Shown: positions 1 through 7,795, numbered from the stretch's first letter. The stretch is 14,453 bases of DNA from Opitutia bacterium (GCA_025363695.1 JANYDI010000045.1:1-14453), one strand, 5' to 3'. Notes: generated by a model from the sequence alone, not told the origin. Numbers and translations: made by a program.

Positions 1-774
1 GCTCGGAAAGGACTTCTGGATAGACTCCGTAACCGCTTTTTGGAAGTCCTGTGTCGTCCCCGTTTGGTCCATAATCATGGTAGCCGCCGTGACCAAAAGC
101 CCCACCATGCAGGCCGCTGCTGCGCCTCCCGTCAGCACCCCTGCGCCGATGGCTGCAACGGACATAATAGCCATGGCTGCTGTGGCTCCTATCCCGATTT
201 TACTAAAAATCTTCATGATGCCCCGCATCTTTTTAGCTTTTTCGGCCTGCTTGTGCTCTTTTATGATGGCGTTAATTTTTTTGTCACGGTTCTCTCGTAT
301 TTTACCCTGATTTACCATTGAATTGTCCTTGGCCTGCTGCAACATCTTGCCCAGCACCAGATGCTCCAACATCTTGAGTGCCTCATCCAAGCCCAATGAA
401 CCCAACTGAGGCGGTGGAAGCTCCGGATCAGCAAGCGGGCGAGCGGAAAGATGCTTGTACATGCCCTGAGCTACCGTCTGAAGCTCCGTTAAGGCGTCCT
501 TAAGCGAGGCCAGCTGCGGATTCGCCAGAGCGGTAGTCGCAAAGTCTGCAATATTTTTAAAAAGCGTTACATCTACCGAACCTGACTTAATGGCAGCATC
601 CAATAAGTCGCTATAATGTTGTATCGCATCCGCATAAGCAGCCAAATCGGTACGTCCGCTCAGGGCCGAGCTTAGCTTGGCGAGATCATCTTTGAGCTGC
701 TGAGCCGCATCAGCAGTCAATCCTGATTGATTTTTGACACTGGGATCCGTGGGGTCTGTATTTATAGAAGACAT
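1..774 (-). CDS. Probable type III secretion translocator-like protein (SseC/YopB/IpaB class), 3' end beyond window
   Basis: The minus-strand frame stays open from an ATG at 774 to the first base of the window, giving 258 codons with no stop, so this is the N-terminal part of a longer protein. There is no signal peptide. Residues 1-50 are polar and Ser/Thr/Asp-rich, as type III substrates often are; residues 20-110 look helical. Residues 158-185 are highly charged (Lys/Glu/Arg) and lead into two Ala/Gly-rich hydrophobic segments, about 193-213 and 217-236, then an 'MDQTG' turn. A soluble helical N-terminus, charged run and hydrophobic hairpin match the layout of SseC/YopB/IpaB pore-forming translocators. 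That assignment is by eye; no diagnostic motif was matched. No Shine-Dalgarno site precedes the ATG, and an AT-rich leader with a 10-bp direct repeat lies upstream. Another membrane-active secreted protein is possible. Confidence 0.6.
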   Translation of the reverse strand, partial: MSSINTDPTDPSVKNQSGLTADAAQQLKDDLAKLSSALSGRTDLAAYADAIQHYSDLLDAAIKSGSVDVTLFKNIADFATTALANPQLASLKDALTELQTVAQGMYKHLSARPLADPELPPPQLGSLGLDEALKMLEHLVLGKMLQQAKDNSMVNQGKIRENRDKKINAIIKEHKQAEKAKKMRGIMKIFSKIGIGATAAMAIMSVAAIGAGVLTGGAAAACMVGLLVTAATMIMDQTGTTQDFQKAVTESIQKSFPS

Positions 775-792
775 TTTTTTGTATAAATAACA

Positions 793-819
793 ATAAAGCA
801 ACTATGCTTATAAAGCAAC
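793..819 (-). promoter_or_regulatory. Direct repeat GTTGCTTTAT x2 upstream of the type III-like gene
   Basis: Read on the minus strand, the decamer GTTGCTTTAT occurs at 819-810 and again at 802-793, a period of 17 bp, ending about 19 bp before the ATG at 774. The surrounding leader is AT-rich and contains several TATA-like hexamers. Tandem sites of this kind can be activator or repressor operators, or overlapping -35/-10 parts. No known binding motif is recognised, so this is a candidate only. Confidence 0.3.
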
Positions 820-866
820 AATAATGTATAGCGATAGCTCAATGGTATAAAGTGAAAGTGAAAGGG

Positions 867-1102
867 CCAAGGGGCATAAATGCCCCTTAGGATCCCCTTT
901 CGATAGCGATTTATTAAAATGCTAACGCATTTTAGATAAATCGCTATCGATAAGCATATACTAAGGCCTCCACAGATCGCTTCGCGATCGTGGAAGATCT
1001 TGTATACCCACTCCCGATGGGCGATTTTCCTAAAATGCGCTGGCGCATTTTAGAAAATCGCCCATCGGAAAGGGGATCCTAAGGGGCGCTTGCGCCCCTT
1101 AG
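867..1102. repeat. U repeat pair 1 (inverted A-B-C-B'-A' composite)
   Basis: This palindromic composite fills most of the 409-bp gap between the type III-like gene and tsp. In order it holds hairpin A (869-888, aaggggc/gcccctt), ggatcc (890-895), hairpin B (901-949, cgatagcgattt arm), the linker 'aagcatatactaaggcc', one hairpin C (975-989, gatcgc-ttc-gcgatc) shared by both halves, the mirrored linker, hairpin B' (1015-1067, cgatgggcgatttt arm), ggatcc and hairpin A' (1081-1100). The B and B' arms differ in sequence, but each is self-complementary. The same unit recurs throughout the window. No ORF or transposase is present. Confidence 0.9.
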
Positions 1103-1140
1103 CCCTCCCTAAAAAAATCTTGCACAGTAGCTACTTTTCG

Positions 1141-1169
1141 TTGCAAGTAGACAAGAATTGTCGTAGGAT
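1141..1169 (+). promoter_or_regulatory. Candidate sigma-70-like promoter for tsp
   Basis: TTGCAA (1141-1146) and TAGGAT (1164-1169) are separated by 17 bp, a fair match to -35/-10 hexamers. A start near 1176 would leave a leader of under 10 nt before the ATG at 1184, consistent with the missing Shine-Dalgarno site. This is sequence inspection only. Confidence 0.3.
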
Positions 1170-1183
1170 GACGGCTTCTTTAT

Positions 1184-3895
1184 ATGATCAAACGTTCCTT
1201 TAGTCTCCCCTTTCTTATCGGCCTTGGGTGCTTGTGCCTGGTTACGCTGCACGCTAGAGAGGCCCTTGCGCCCGTAGAAGTCCCCTCCGTCACAATTCCC
1301 TCGGAGCCCTCGGAACAACCCAAGCTGCAAGAGGTTCGAAGCGAAGCACTGAAGCCCAGCGAGACCCCGCGTGCTCAAGCTCTGAAAAGCGTAGAAAAGC
1401 TGGAAAACACCCCGCGCAGCCAACACGAAACGTTATTTCTGACGCAAACCCTTGAGCGGATGCACCTCAAAAACAAGATGCTTTCGCAAATTCCTGCTGA
1501 AGCCATCATCAACGCTTACATGAAGGATCTGGACCCCCATCATGCCTTTTTTAATAAAAACGACGCCGAGAGCTTTAAAAAACAATTTTGTCCCACCGTT
1601 CGGCTGTATCTTTATAGAGGTAACATCGATCCTGGAATTGCCATTTTTAAGGAATTTCAAAAAAAATGCCTAGCACGGCTGGATTGGGTCAAGGAACGGC
1701 TCGAAAAGTCCTTCGACCTCAAAAGCAAGGAAAGCTTTCAGCCCGATCGTAACGAAATGAACTGGGAGGCCGACGACAAGGCCTTGGATGCCGTGTGGGA
1801 AAGCCGCATGACTTACGAGCTCATCAACGAGCTCTTGCCGCTCATGGCACCCTTTGAAGAAGATACGGGAAAAGCAGCCCAAGTCCCAACCAGGGAAGGC
1901 ACGCCCGAAGCCCCCAAGCCTACCGAGCCAGAGGCTGAGGAACCCAAAGAAACTCCCATTGAAGCAGAAGCCCCTAAGCCAGCCGAGCCAGAGGGAAGCA
2001 CGCCCGAAGCCCCTAAGCCCGCAGAGCCAGAGGCTAAGGAAACAAAAGAAACTCCCGTTGAAGCAGAAGCCCCCAAGCCAGCCGAGCCAGAGGAGCCAGA
2101 GGAGCCAGAGGAGCCAGAGGCTAAGGAACCCAAGGAAGCTCCCTCTGTCGGAAAAGCAGCTCCCGAGGAGCCCAAAGGGCCCTTGAGCCTAGAGGCGGCC
2201 CTTCCCAAAGCGCTTGAGCGCCTCAATAAACGTTTTGCTTACTGGCGCAGCAATGTTGCTGAGTTTACCTTTGACCAGATTCAGGAAATCTTCCTCACCA
2301 GCGTTGCCCAGCTGTATGATTCTCAATCCAGTTTCTTTTCAGCAGATTCCATGGACGACCTTTCCTCCATGCTGCACAACACCCTCATTGGCATCGGAGC
2401 CGTCCTCACCGACGAAGATGGCTACTGCACCATCAAAGACCTCCTGCCCGGAGGCCCAGCGCACCTAAACGGCAACATTGGCCTGGAGGATAAAATCTTA
2501 GCCATAGGCCAAGGCAAAGACGGCCCTCTAGAAGATGTTGTTGGCATGAAAACGACAAAAATTGTAAAGCTCATACGTGGCCCCGAAAACACCCAAGTAA
2601 AACTCCTCATCCAGCCCGCCAACCGAGACCGTTCCGTCAGCAAGGAAGTCGTCCTGGTACGCAAACAAATAGAGCTCACCGCGAATTTGGCCAAAGCCAA
2701 GCTCTTTGAAGTCACAGACGCCAGCGCAAGGCAGCACAAAATCGGCTTCATCCACATCCCTTCCTTCTACGGAGACGACCACAATAAAGAGGGCCTCAGT
2801 AGCGTAGAAGACGTTGACGAGCTCATTACCCGGCTTAAATCCCTGGGCATGGAAGGCCTTATTTTGGACCTTAGGTACAACGGAGGCGGCATTCTTCAAG
2901 AAGGCATTGCCATCTCCGGGCTGTTTATTCCTGCCGGACCCGTGCTTCAGGCCAAAAATGCCCTCAAGCAAACCGGAGAATACGCGGACACAAGCCCCTA
3001 TGTAGCCTGGAGTGGCCCCCTGATCACCTTGGGTAATCGTTATAGCGCCTCAGCTTCGGAAATTGTCATCGGTGCCCTCATGGATTACCGCCGCGCCCTT
3101 TTTGTCGGGGATAAAACGACCCACGGCAAGGGCAGTGTTCAAGCCATCCTAAACGCCGGAAACGTCCCCATCCTGTGGCCTCCGTCCTTGAGGACTGAAA
3201 AATTTGGCGCTGCCAAAATCACCATCCAACAATACTACCGCCTCAACGGAGAATCTACCCAACTCAAGGGCGTGAGCTCCGACATCACGCTGCCCAACCT
3301 CAACGACCTGCTCCCCATCGGCGAAAGCGCCCTCGCAAACCCCATTCCTTGGGACAAAATTGGGTACCTCAAAACCCCCCTGCTTAAGCCCGAGACCGAC
3401 AAAGGTGGCCATATCCGCTTTGCCCCCATTCAAAACCCAGACTGGAATGCCAGCCCCATTACCGATGCCCTCGTAGAAGCACTAAAAACCAAAAGCCTAG
3501 AGCGTCAAAAAACCCTCAAGGAATTTGAAATCTTTGAGAAAAGCATCCACTGGGCCCAGGAAAAACATGAGCGCAAAAGCTTCTCCCTCAACCTAGAAGA
3601 ACGCAAGGCCCAACGTGAGCTCGACGCCGTCTTTATTAAGGAAAACGATAAACAGCTACGAGAAGGCATTCCCGCCCCTTATCCAAGCCAAGAAATCCTC
3701 CTCAAGCTCGCCCAGGAAAAGAAAAAGGAACGCGAAGCCCTCGATAAGCAACTCAACAAGGAGGATAAGCCAGGAGCCAAGCCAGACCCCGTCGACATTC
3801 CCCTACGCGAAAGCCTACGCATTATGAACGACTGGCTCGAACGGGAGGAGAAGGCGAAGGAGGAAGTAAAGGAAGTAAAGGAGAAGGAGGGCTAA
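1184..3895 (+). CDS. prc: Carboxy-terminal processing (tail-specific) protease, S41 family
   Basis: This is a periplasmic serine protease of the Tsp/Prc family (903 aa; E. coli Tsp is about 680), which degrades proteins from their C-termini. Residues 1-24 form a signal peptide ending LHA. Residues 80-220 match the Tsp N-terminal helical domain (LDPHHAFF at 116-123). Residues about 225-335 are a Glu/Pro/Lys-rich insertion absent from E. coli Tsp. The PDZ domain spans about 400-480 (GIGAVL, GGPAHLNG). The protease core follows, with LILDLRYNGGG (559-569), SASASE (621-626) containing the catalytic Ser (623 by alignment to Tsp Ser430), Asp634, and the catalytic Lys649 in HGKGSVQ. YRLNGESTQLKGV (685-697) matches the conserved strand after the catalytic lysine, and the tail to 903 matches the Tsp C-terminal domain, ending in a Lys/Glu-rich run. 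No Shine-Dalgarno site precedes the ATG. The last GGC codon and the TAA lie in the edge of a U repeat. Confidence 0.95.
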   Translation: MIKRSFSLPFLIGLGCLCLVTLHAREALAPVEVPSVTIPSEPSEQPKLQEVRSEALKPSETPRAQALKSVEKLENTPRSQHETLFLTQTLERMHLKNKMLSQIPAEAIINAYMKDLDPHHAFFNKNDAESFKKQFCPTVRLYLYRGNIDPGIAIFKEFQKKCLARLDWVKERLEKSFDLKSKESFQPDRNEMNWEADDKALDAVWESRMTYELINELLPLMAPFEEDTGKAAQVPTREGTPEAPKPTEPEAEEPKETPIEAEAPKPAEPEGSTPEAPKPAEPEAKETKETPVEAEAPKPAEPEEPEEPEEPEAKEPKEAPSVGKAAPEEPKGPLSLEAALPKALERLNKRFAYWRSNVAEFTFDQIQEIFLTSVAQLYDSQSSFFSADSMDDLSSMLHNTLIGIGAVLTDEDGYCTIKDLLPGGPAHLNGNIGLEDKILAIGQGKDGPLEDVVGMKTTKIVKLIRGPENTQVKLLIQPANRDRSVSKEVVLVRKQIELTANLAKAKLFEVTDASARQHKIGFIHIPSFYGDDHNKEGLSSVEDVDELITRLKSLGMEGLILDLRYNGGGILQEGIAISGLFIPAGPVLQAKNALKQTGEYADTSPYVAWSGPLITLGNRYSASASEIVIGALMDYRRALFVGDKTTHGKGSVQAILNAGNVPILWPPSLRTEKFGAAKITIQQYYRLNGESTQLKGVSSDITLPNLNDLLPIGESALANPIPWDKIGYLKTPLLKPETDKGGHIRFAPIQNPDWNASPITDALVEALKTKSLERQKTLKEFEIFEKSIHWAQEKHERKSFSLNLEERKAQRELDAVFIKENDKQLREGIPAPYPSQEILLKLAQEKKKEREALDKQLNKEDKPGAKPDPVDIPLRESLRIMNDWLEREEKAKEEVKEVKEKEG
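1907..2143 (+). repeat. In-frame EAPKPAEPE tandem repeats within the Tsp protease
   Basis: Four imperfect copies of the peptide EAPKP(A/T)EPE, spaced 13-20 residues apart and linked by ETP(I/V)EA-type spacers, occupy residues about 242-320. A run of four 9-bp units (gagccagag-like) encodes PEEPEEPEEPE near 2090-2122. The region is low-complexity, acidic and Pro-rich, so it is likely disordered. It lies between the N-terminal helices and the helices leading into the PDZ domain. Its near-identical DNA repeats make length variation between strains likely. Confidence 0.85.
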
Positions 3896-4177
3896 GGGGC
3901 GCTAGCGCCCCTTAGGATCCCCTACAGGTAGGCAATTTTAAAAATGCAGAGCATTTTATAAAATTGCCTACCTGGGTAGGTGGATACTAAGGCCCCCACA
4001 GATCGCGAAGCGATCCGGGTGTGCTTTTTGAACTGCCTTGGAAAGATTACCCCGATTCCGAAGGAATCTGTGGGGGGCTTAGTATCACCCTTCCCGATAG
4101 CGATTTATCTAAAATGCGTTAGCATTTTAATAAATCGCTATCGAAAGGGGATCCTAAGGGGCACGAGTGCCCCTTAG
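3891..4177. repeat. U repeat pair 2 (inverted, with 38-bp spacer)
   Basis: The left unit has A (3894-3913), ggatcc (3915-3920), B (3925-3974, caggtaggcaattt arm) and C (4001-4015, gatcgc-gaa-gcgatc). A spacer of unrelated sequence (4016-4053) follows. The right, inverted unit has C' (4054-4068, gattcc-gaa-ggaatc), the linker 'ggggggcttagtat', B' (4095-4143, cgatagcgattt arm), ggatcc and A' (4156-4175, ggggcac/gtgcccc). The pair lies between the convergent tsp and acyltransferase genes and supplies stop codons to both: TAA at 3893-3895, and TAG on the minus strand at 4156-4154. All three hairpins show paired changes relative to other copies. Confidence 0.9.
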
Positions 4178-5431
4178 TTCTTGCCCTTTGACTTCCAGGC
4201 GTAGAGGCGTCTTTGTCAGAGCTGCTGCTTTATAAAACGTGGGGTCGCAGACGATGATAGCATCCAGATAGGCAAAACGGAGCTGCTTAAAAAAAGAGGC
4301 TTGCCTGCGACTTTGGGCTGGAAAGGCGATAACAGGGGCTTCCCAGGAGAGGGATTCGCCTTCGATGAGGTAAAGACTTAACCTTACATCCGGCCTGCAG
4401 GTGGCTAGCTGCTCCAACATTGGCCGCAGGGCCAGCCGATGTCGGGGGTCTTGCGGCAAGATTACCGCCAGCCGAAAGCTGCGCATGCGCTCAGGCAAGG
4501 GTAGACAGGGTAAATCAGGGAGCTGCAGACATTGCTCCTGCTGCTCCCTGATCCGCCAACGATCATGAGCCCAAAGCCAAGTGGGTGCTTGGTCTGGGTT
4601 TTTACGCAAAAAGGCTTCCAGCCAAAGATTACTCTCTTGCAAGAGCGCTTGGGCATCCTTGGCCTGCAAGCTTTGTATACGCATTTGAGCACTAAAGGGC
4701 TTCACATGCCACGGATAACACACATAGGCCTGCGCGTGGTAACGCTCTAGGAGCTTGCCTGGCAGAGCTGTTGTGGTGGCCATACGTCCTAAAAAGGCGC
4801 CTAGCCAGCCTTTTTCACGCGGGCTTTGGTCAAAAAGCACCACCAAATTCCCGCCTTTTTGGAGCAGCTGCATCGCTTCCTTGAGACCTTCGGGCCCACG
4901 TGCGATGAGTTTAAACCCCGTGGCTTGGCGGGTTTTTTTAATAAAGTCATCCAAAACCGGCTGCTTGAGTGGTCGATAAATCACCCCAAAGGGCCCTTTA
5001 AACCCAGGTCCAAAAAGCAAGGGAATCAAAATAAGCCCTTCCATGAGCGACGTGTGTGGCACCAGGAAAATCCGTGGCCCGGGCGTGGCAAAGGCGGTTT
5101 CCAGCAACGCCCGTGCTTCTGGCGCCAAGCTAAAGCGCTTCAAAAGGGTTTTACGGCGCCAAAACGGCCACAAAAACCCCATCAGGCCCAGTTCCACCAA
5201 ATGCGCACAACTACGCCGAGCAGCAGCTCGAATCCATGCTAAATCATGATCCTCAAAGGCATGATGCCAATTGGATAGCAGTAAACGCCTTCGCTTTCCT
5301 GCCAAAGCATAATAGGCCAAGCCGACCGCCCAACACAGCCCCCAAAGGCAAAAAAACGGCAAGCTCGCCAGGCAGTACCCCAAACCCCTGAGCCCGCATG
5401 CCTTTATTGCCTTGCCCCCTTTGCTTGTCAT
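4154..5431 (-). CDS. LpxL/HtrB-type lipid A (lysophospholipid) acyltransferase with truncated GT9-like tail
   Basis: The protein is 425 aa from the ATG at 5431. A TTG at 5470 would add 13 residues, but it lies inside a stem-loop, so the ATG is preferred. A hydrophobic segment (about 15-45) is followed by the acyltransferase domain, with the HX4E catalytic motif HTSLME (His126, Glu131), IYRPLKQP, GGNLVVLFDQ, FLGRMATT and a WLWAHDRW end, all typical of enzymes adding late acyl chains to lipid A at the inner membrane. LpxL proteins are usually about 300 aa. The extra residues, about 318-425, resemble the first Rossmann half of a GT9 heptosyltransferase ('RPDVRLSLYLIEG', 'LRFAYLDAIIVCDP'), but the second half is missing. 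The last 7 residues (LRGTRAP) and the stop come from a U repeat, suggesting truncation of a longer fusion. The acyltransferase call is strong; the GT9 reading is inference. Confidence 0.85.
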   Translation of the reverse strand: MTSKGGKAIKACGLRGLGYCLASLPFFCLWGLCWAVGLAYYALAGKRRRLLLSNWHHAFEDHDLAWIRAAARRSCAHLVELGLMGFLWPFWRRKTLLKRFSLAPEARALLETAFATPGPRIFLVPHTSLMEGLILIPLLFGPGFKGPFGVIYRPLKQPVLDDFIKKTRQATGFKLIARGPEGLKEAMQLLQKGGNLVVLFDQSPREKGWLGAFLGRMATTTALPGKLLERYHAQAYVCYPWHVKPFSAQMRIQSLQAKDAQALLQESNLWLEAFLRKNPDQAPTWLWAHDRWRIREQQEQCLQLPDLPCLPLPERMRSFRLAVILPQDPRHRLALRPMLEQLATCRPDVRLSLYLIEGESLSWEAPVIAFPAQSRRQASFFKQLRFAYLDAIIVCDPTFYKAAALTKTPLRLEVKGQELRGTRAP

Positions 5432-5459
5432 GGGTAACGATAGCCAAAGGGGGCCTGAC

Positions 5460-5485
5460 TGAAAAGGCAAGCCTTTTTAGGCTTG
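5460..5485 (-). terminator. Short stem-loop after the 5495-6832 gene, possible weak terminator
   Basis: On the minus strand, caagcc-taaaaa-ggcttg (5485-5468) forms a 6-bp stem, followed by cctttt. It begins about 10 bp beyond the stop of the upstream gene and precedes the ATG of the acyltransferase gene. The T-run is short, so termination may be partial. It could also be a processing site between two co-transcribed genes. Confidence 0.4.
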
Positions 5486-5494
5486 TTTGATTGC

Positions 5495-6832
5495 TTACTC
5501 CATCGAAGGGCGTTCTACAGGCTTCGCATTGGCCAAGGTCTCCAAGTCAACCACGATGTAATGCGTCTTTCCGGCAGGCTTAAAGGGTTCTTGGAAAAGC
5601 CAGTCGTAGGTCTGGCGATTGCTTTCATCCACCGTCATCCACACGTCATCGGGACTCTTTGGGTCGAAAATGGTGAGTCTGTTTTCAAAGTGCCGGCCCA
5701 TTTCTTCATCCACAGAAAGCAGCGGAGGATATTTTTCCATCAAGGACAGGAATCCATTTTCTAGGTTATCTATTTTGGGGTAAGCGTACCGATTTTTAAA
5801 GGATTTAAAATCAATTAATAACGAGTCTTCGATACCGTTTTTTATCCTTGCTTCTGAACGAACAAGCTTGCCATCAACAATGTCTACAAACTCCAATTTT
5901 TTTGTGTGCAAAAAAAGAGCTTCAGCCTCCTTGTGTGTTTTTCCTTCTTTAACACAATGAGCAACATACTTTTGCAATTCTCGCTGTCTGTTCAGTTCAT
6001 TTTCTATGTCGGAGTTTATGAATTCATGAACGTCTGCTTGATTACTTAGGCCTTCTTCACTGGCTAAAAAAGCATTAAAATCCATAGACGCTCTTTCCTG
6101 CAAAACTTGCCTCATTTCACGCGTTCCAATAAAAAGAGAGCCCGCAGGGAGCTTATCTATCAAAATTTTCTCCATAGCGAAGGCGGGAGCATTTATCATA
6201 AATCTTCTGTCAGGATTGCGCATGCGCATCACCTTGGCTCCGAAAGAGTGTAGGTCTACGGAAATCCCACGAGGGCGTTGTCCAAGCGCACCTTCTACGG
6301 ATGCAGCAATGCCCATGTGCGAGGTAAGGAGAGCATTAGGATTGGACGTGACAGTAACAAACATTTTAATAGAAGAAGGAAACGATCCCGTCGTTGGGTG
6401 TGTTGCATTACGTACACTATAATAAAAATCGGTAGGAATCCCTTCAGGATTTTTTTCCTCGCTGACGTAGGCTATCCAAATCTCATTTTCAGAGCAAGAA
6501 ACCCTCCTAAGAACGGAACAGAAATGTCCAGAGCCTTCTTGCAAAGACAGTTGCTGTTGATTTTTATCAACATGTCCATTGAAATGCCTAATTACTTCCT
6601 CATGTGACTGAATCCCCGCATAGCTTCGCCACCTTCCCACATTTCTGTCATTAACCCGTTCCATCACCAGGCGCAAATCATGATCTGGCATCTGAGCGAC
6701 ATACAAGTCATCGGTTTTTTTTACGATGTTGGGGTACAAGGCTTCTCCAGGATCTGGCGTGACAGCCCCCAAACTTTGGATTCCCAAAGCCAGCAGGCTG
6801 ATGAATGGATATATAAATCTCATGGTTTTCAT
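5495..6832 (-). CDS. Exported protein of unknown function (445 aa)
   Basis: Not recognised as any family. The ATG at 6832 gives a clear signal peptide, with Lys2 and Arg5, a hydrophobic core FIYPFISLLALGIQSLGA, and probable cleavage after residue 23. The mature protein is soluble-looking, with no further membrane segment. Only three Cys are visible, two of them close together (FCSVLRRVSC, about residues 104-113). The stretch at about 285-315 is charged and helical (ENELNRQRELQKYVAHC). The middle of the gene (roughly 5760-6700) is visibly AT-richer than its neighbours, which could mean later acquisition or relaxed selection. No Shine-Dalgarno site is evident; a second ATG three codons in is an alternative start. 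It is divergent from the nucleotidyltransferase across 102 bp and lies 63 bp upstream of the acyltransferase on the same strand. A periplasmic or secreted role is all that can be inferred. Confidence 0.75.
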   Translation of the reverse strand: MKTMRFIYPFISLLALGIQSLGAVTPDPGEALYPNIVKKTDDLYVAQMPDHDLRLVMERVNDRNVGRWRSYAGIQSHEEVIRHFNGHVDKNQQQLSLQEGSGHFCSVLRRVSCSENEIWIAYVSEEKNPEGIPTDFYYSVRNATHPTTGSFPSSIKMFVTVTSNPNALLTSHMGIAASVEGALGQRPRGISVDLHSFGAKVMRMRNPDRRFMINAPAFAMEKILIDKLPAGSLFIGTREMRQVLQERASMDFNAFLASEEGLSNQADVHEFINSDIENELNRQRELQKYVAHCVKEGKTHKEAEALFLHTKKLEFVDIVDGKLVRSEARIKNGIEDSLLIDFKSFKNRYAYPKIDNLENGFLSLMEKYPPLLSVDEEMGRHFENRLTIFDPKSPDDVWMTVDESNRQTYDWLFQEPFKPAGKTHYIVVDLETLANAKPVERPSME

Positions 6833-6934
6833 AATAAATCAAAAAGCTCAGATTGACTCCATTGCGCTCGACTTCAGCCCAAAGATCACAACACTCAGAC
6901 GCACAAACTCCAAAAACGTTCACTTAAATTTCCC

Positions 6935-7795
6935 ATGATCCTGATTATTTTAGCAGCAGGCAAAGGCAGTCGCTACGGCGGCGCCAAACAGTGGGCTCCC
7001 GTGGGTCCCAAGGGGGAACCCCTCTTAGCCTACGCCCTCAACGATGCCTACCAAGCCGGGTTTTCCAGGGCCGTTTTAGTCGTCCCCGAAGGAAGTCCGA
7101 CCTTGCCCTTTGAAAGCCCTCTGCCCATTACTTGGGTGGAGCAAAAATATGACGATCTACCCGGGATCTCGGGCACTCCTGTTCGAGAACGCCCTTGGGG
7201 GACCGCTCAGGCCGTCTGGGCAGCCAGGCATGCTGTCGGGTCAAGTCCCTTTGCCGTTCTCAATGCTGATGATTACTACGGCCCACAAGCACTCCAACAG
7301 CTTGCTGAAGGCCTAAAAAAAGGCCCCCCCAACGCGGGCATTTTAGTGAGCTATTTTTTAAAAAATACGCTTTCCAGCTGCGGAAGCGTCTCTCGAGCCC
7401 TCTGTCAGGTTACAGACGGCCTCCTCACGCAGCTCGAGGAGGTCACCCATATCCAGGCCACATCCCAAGGCATCCAGGGTCTATCGCCTCAGCATATCCT
7501 TAAAATCCTGGACCCCCTCAGCCCCGTCTCCCTCAACTGCTGGGGTTTCCCACCCCAGTTTTGGACCTCCCTGGAGCGCACCCTAGCGCATTTTTCCCAA
7601 AAATACGCCCACGACCCCAAAAAAGAATGCTTCCTGCCCGATGCCGTCCAAGACGCCATCCAAGCGCAATCCCTCCAGGTCCAAGTCCGCCAAAGCACGC
7701 AAGTCTGGGTCGGTATTACGCATAGGGGAGATTTACGGAGAGTCAGGGAAGGTTTGAGGGGTGCATTGGGGTTTGATGCTGCGTCATGGAAGTGA
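6935..7795 (+). CDS. Nucleotidyltransferase of the NDP-sugar pyrophosphorylase type (GT-A-like fold)
   Basis: This 286-aa protein is predicted to transfer a nucleotidyl group from an NTP to a sugar phosphate or similar substrate. The glycine-rich nucleotide-binding motif LAAGKGSRYGGAKQ (residues 6-19) opens the protein. RPWGTAQAVWAA (86-97) and the metal-binding NADDYYG (110-116) follow, then NTLSSCGSVSRALC (144-157), VSLNCWGF (198-205) and FLPDAV (233-238), and a closing WVGITHRGDLRRV (258-270). This order fits a known bacterial family of stand-alone nucleotidyltransferases of about 290-300 aa, usually annotated as sugar-phosphate nucleotidyltransferases; the true substrate is unknown. Residues 273-286 and the TGA come from the D repeat, so the native end was probably replaced, but the conserved core is complete. 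No Shine-Dalgarno site is seen. Confidence 0.85.
   Translation: MILIILAAGKGSRYGGAKQWAPVGPKGEPLLAYALNDAYQAGFSRAVLVVPEGSPTLPFESPLPITWVEQKYDDLPGISGTPVRERPWGTAQAVWAARHAVGSSPFAVLNADDYYGPQALQQLAEGLKKGPPNAGILVSYFLKNTLSSCGSVSRALCQVTDGLLTQLEEVTHIQATSQGIQGLSPQHILKILDPLSPVSLNCWGFPPQFWTSLERTLAHFSQKYAHDPKKECFLPDAVQDAIQAQSLQVQVRQSTQVWVGITHRGDLRRVREGLRGALGFDAASWK

Noticed and set aside
40..321. Open frames on the plus strand at 40-321 and 77-310
   Set aside because: They are antisense to the Ala-rich hydrophobic part of the type III-like gene on the minus strand, which has the better coding pattern over 258 codons.
867..1102. CRISPR-like array from the recurring repeats
   Set aside because: Units are long, hairpin-rich, in alternating orientation and widely spaced, with no uniform spacers and no cas genes.
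1813..2226. 137-codon minus-strand open frame rich in Ser, Gly and Ala
   Set aside because: It is the complement of the Glu/Pro tandem repeats inside the protease gene; its low complexity explains the long frame.
3894..3913. Hairpin A as a classical rho-independent terminator
   Set aside because: The stem is strong, but no T-run follows on either strand; ggatcc comes instead. A role in transcript ends is possible but is not shown by the usual signature.
3980..4177. 65-codon plus-strand open frame between tsp and the acyltransferase
   Set aside because: It lies entirely within the U repeat pair, with no start signal or protein-like pattern.
5432..5470. TTG start at 5470 for the acyltransferase
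   Set aside because: The TTG lies inside a stem-loop downstream of the preceding gene, and the ATG at 5431 gives a normal family N-terminus directly before the first hydrophobic segment.
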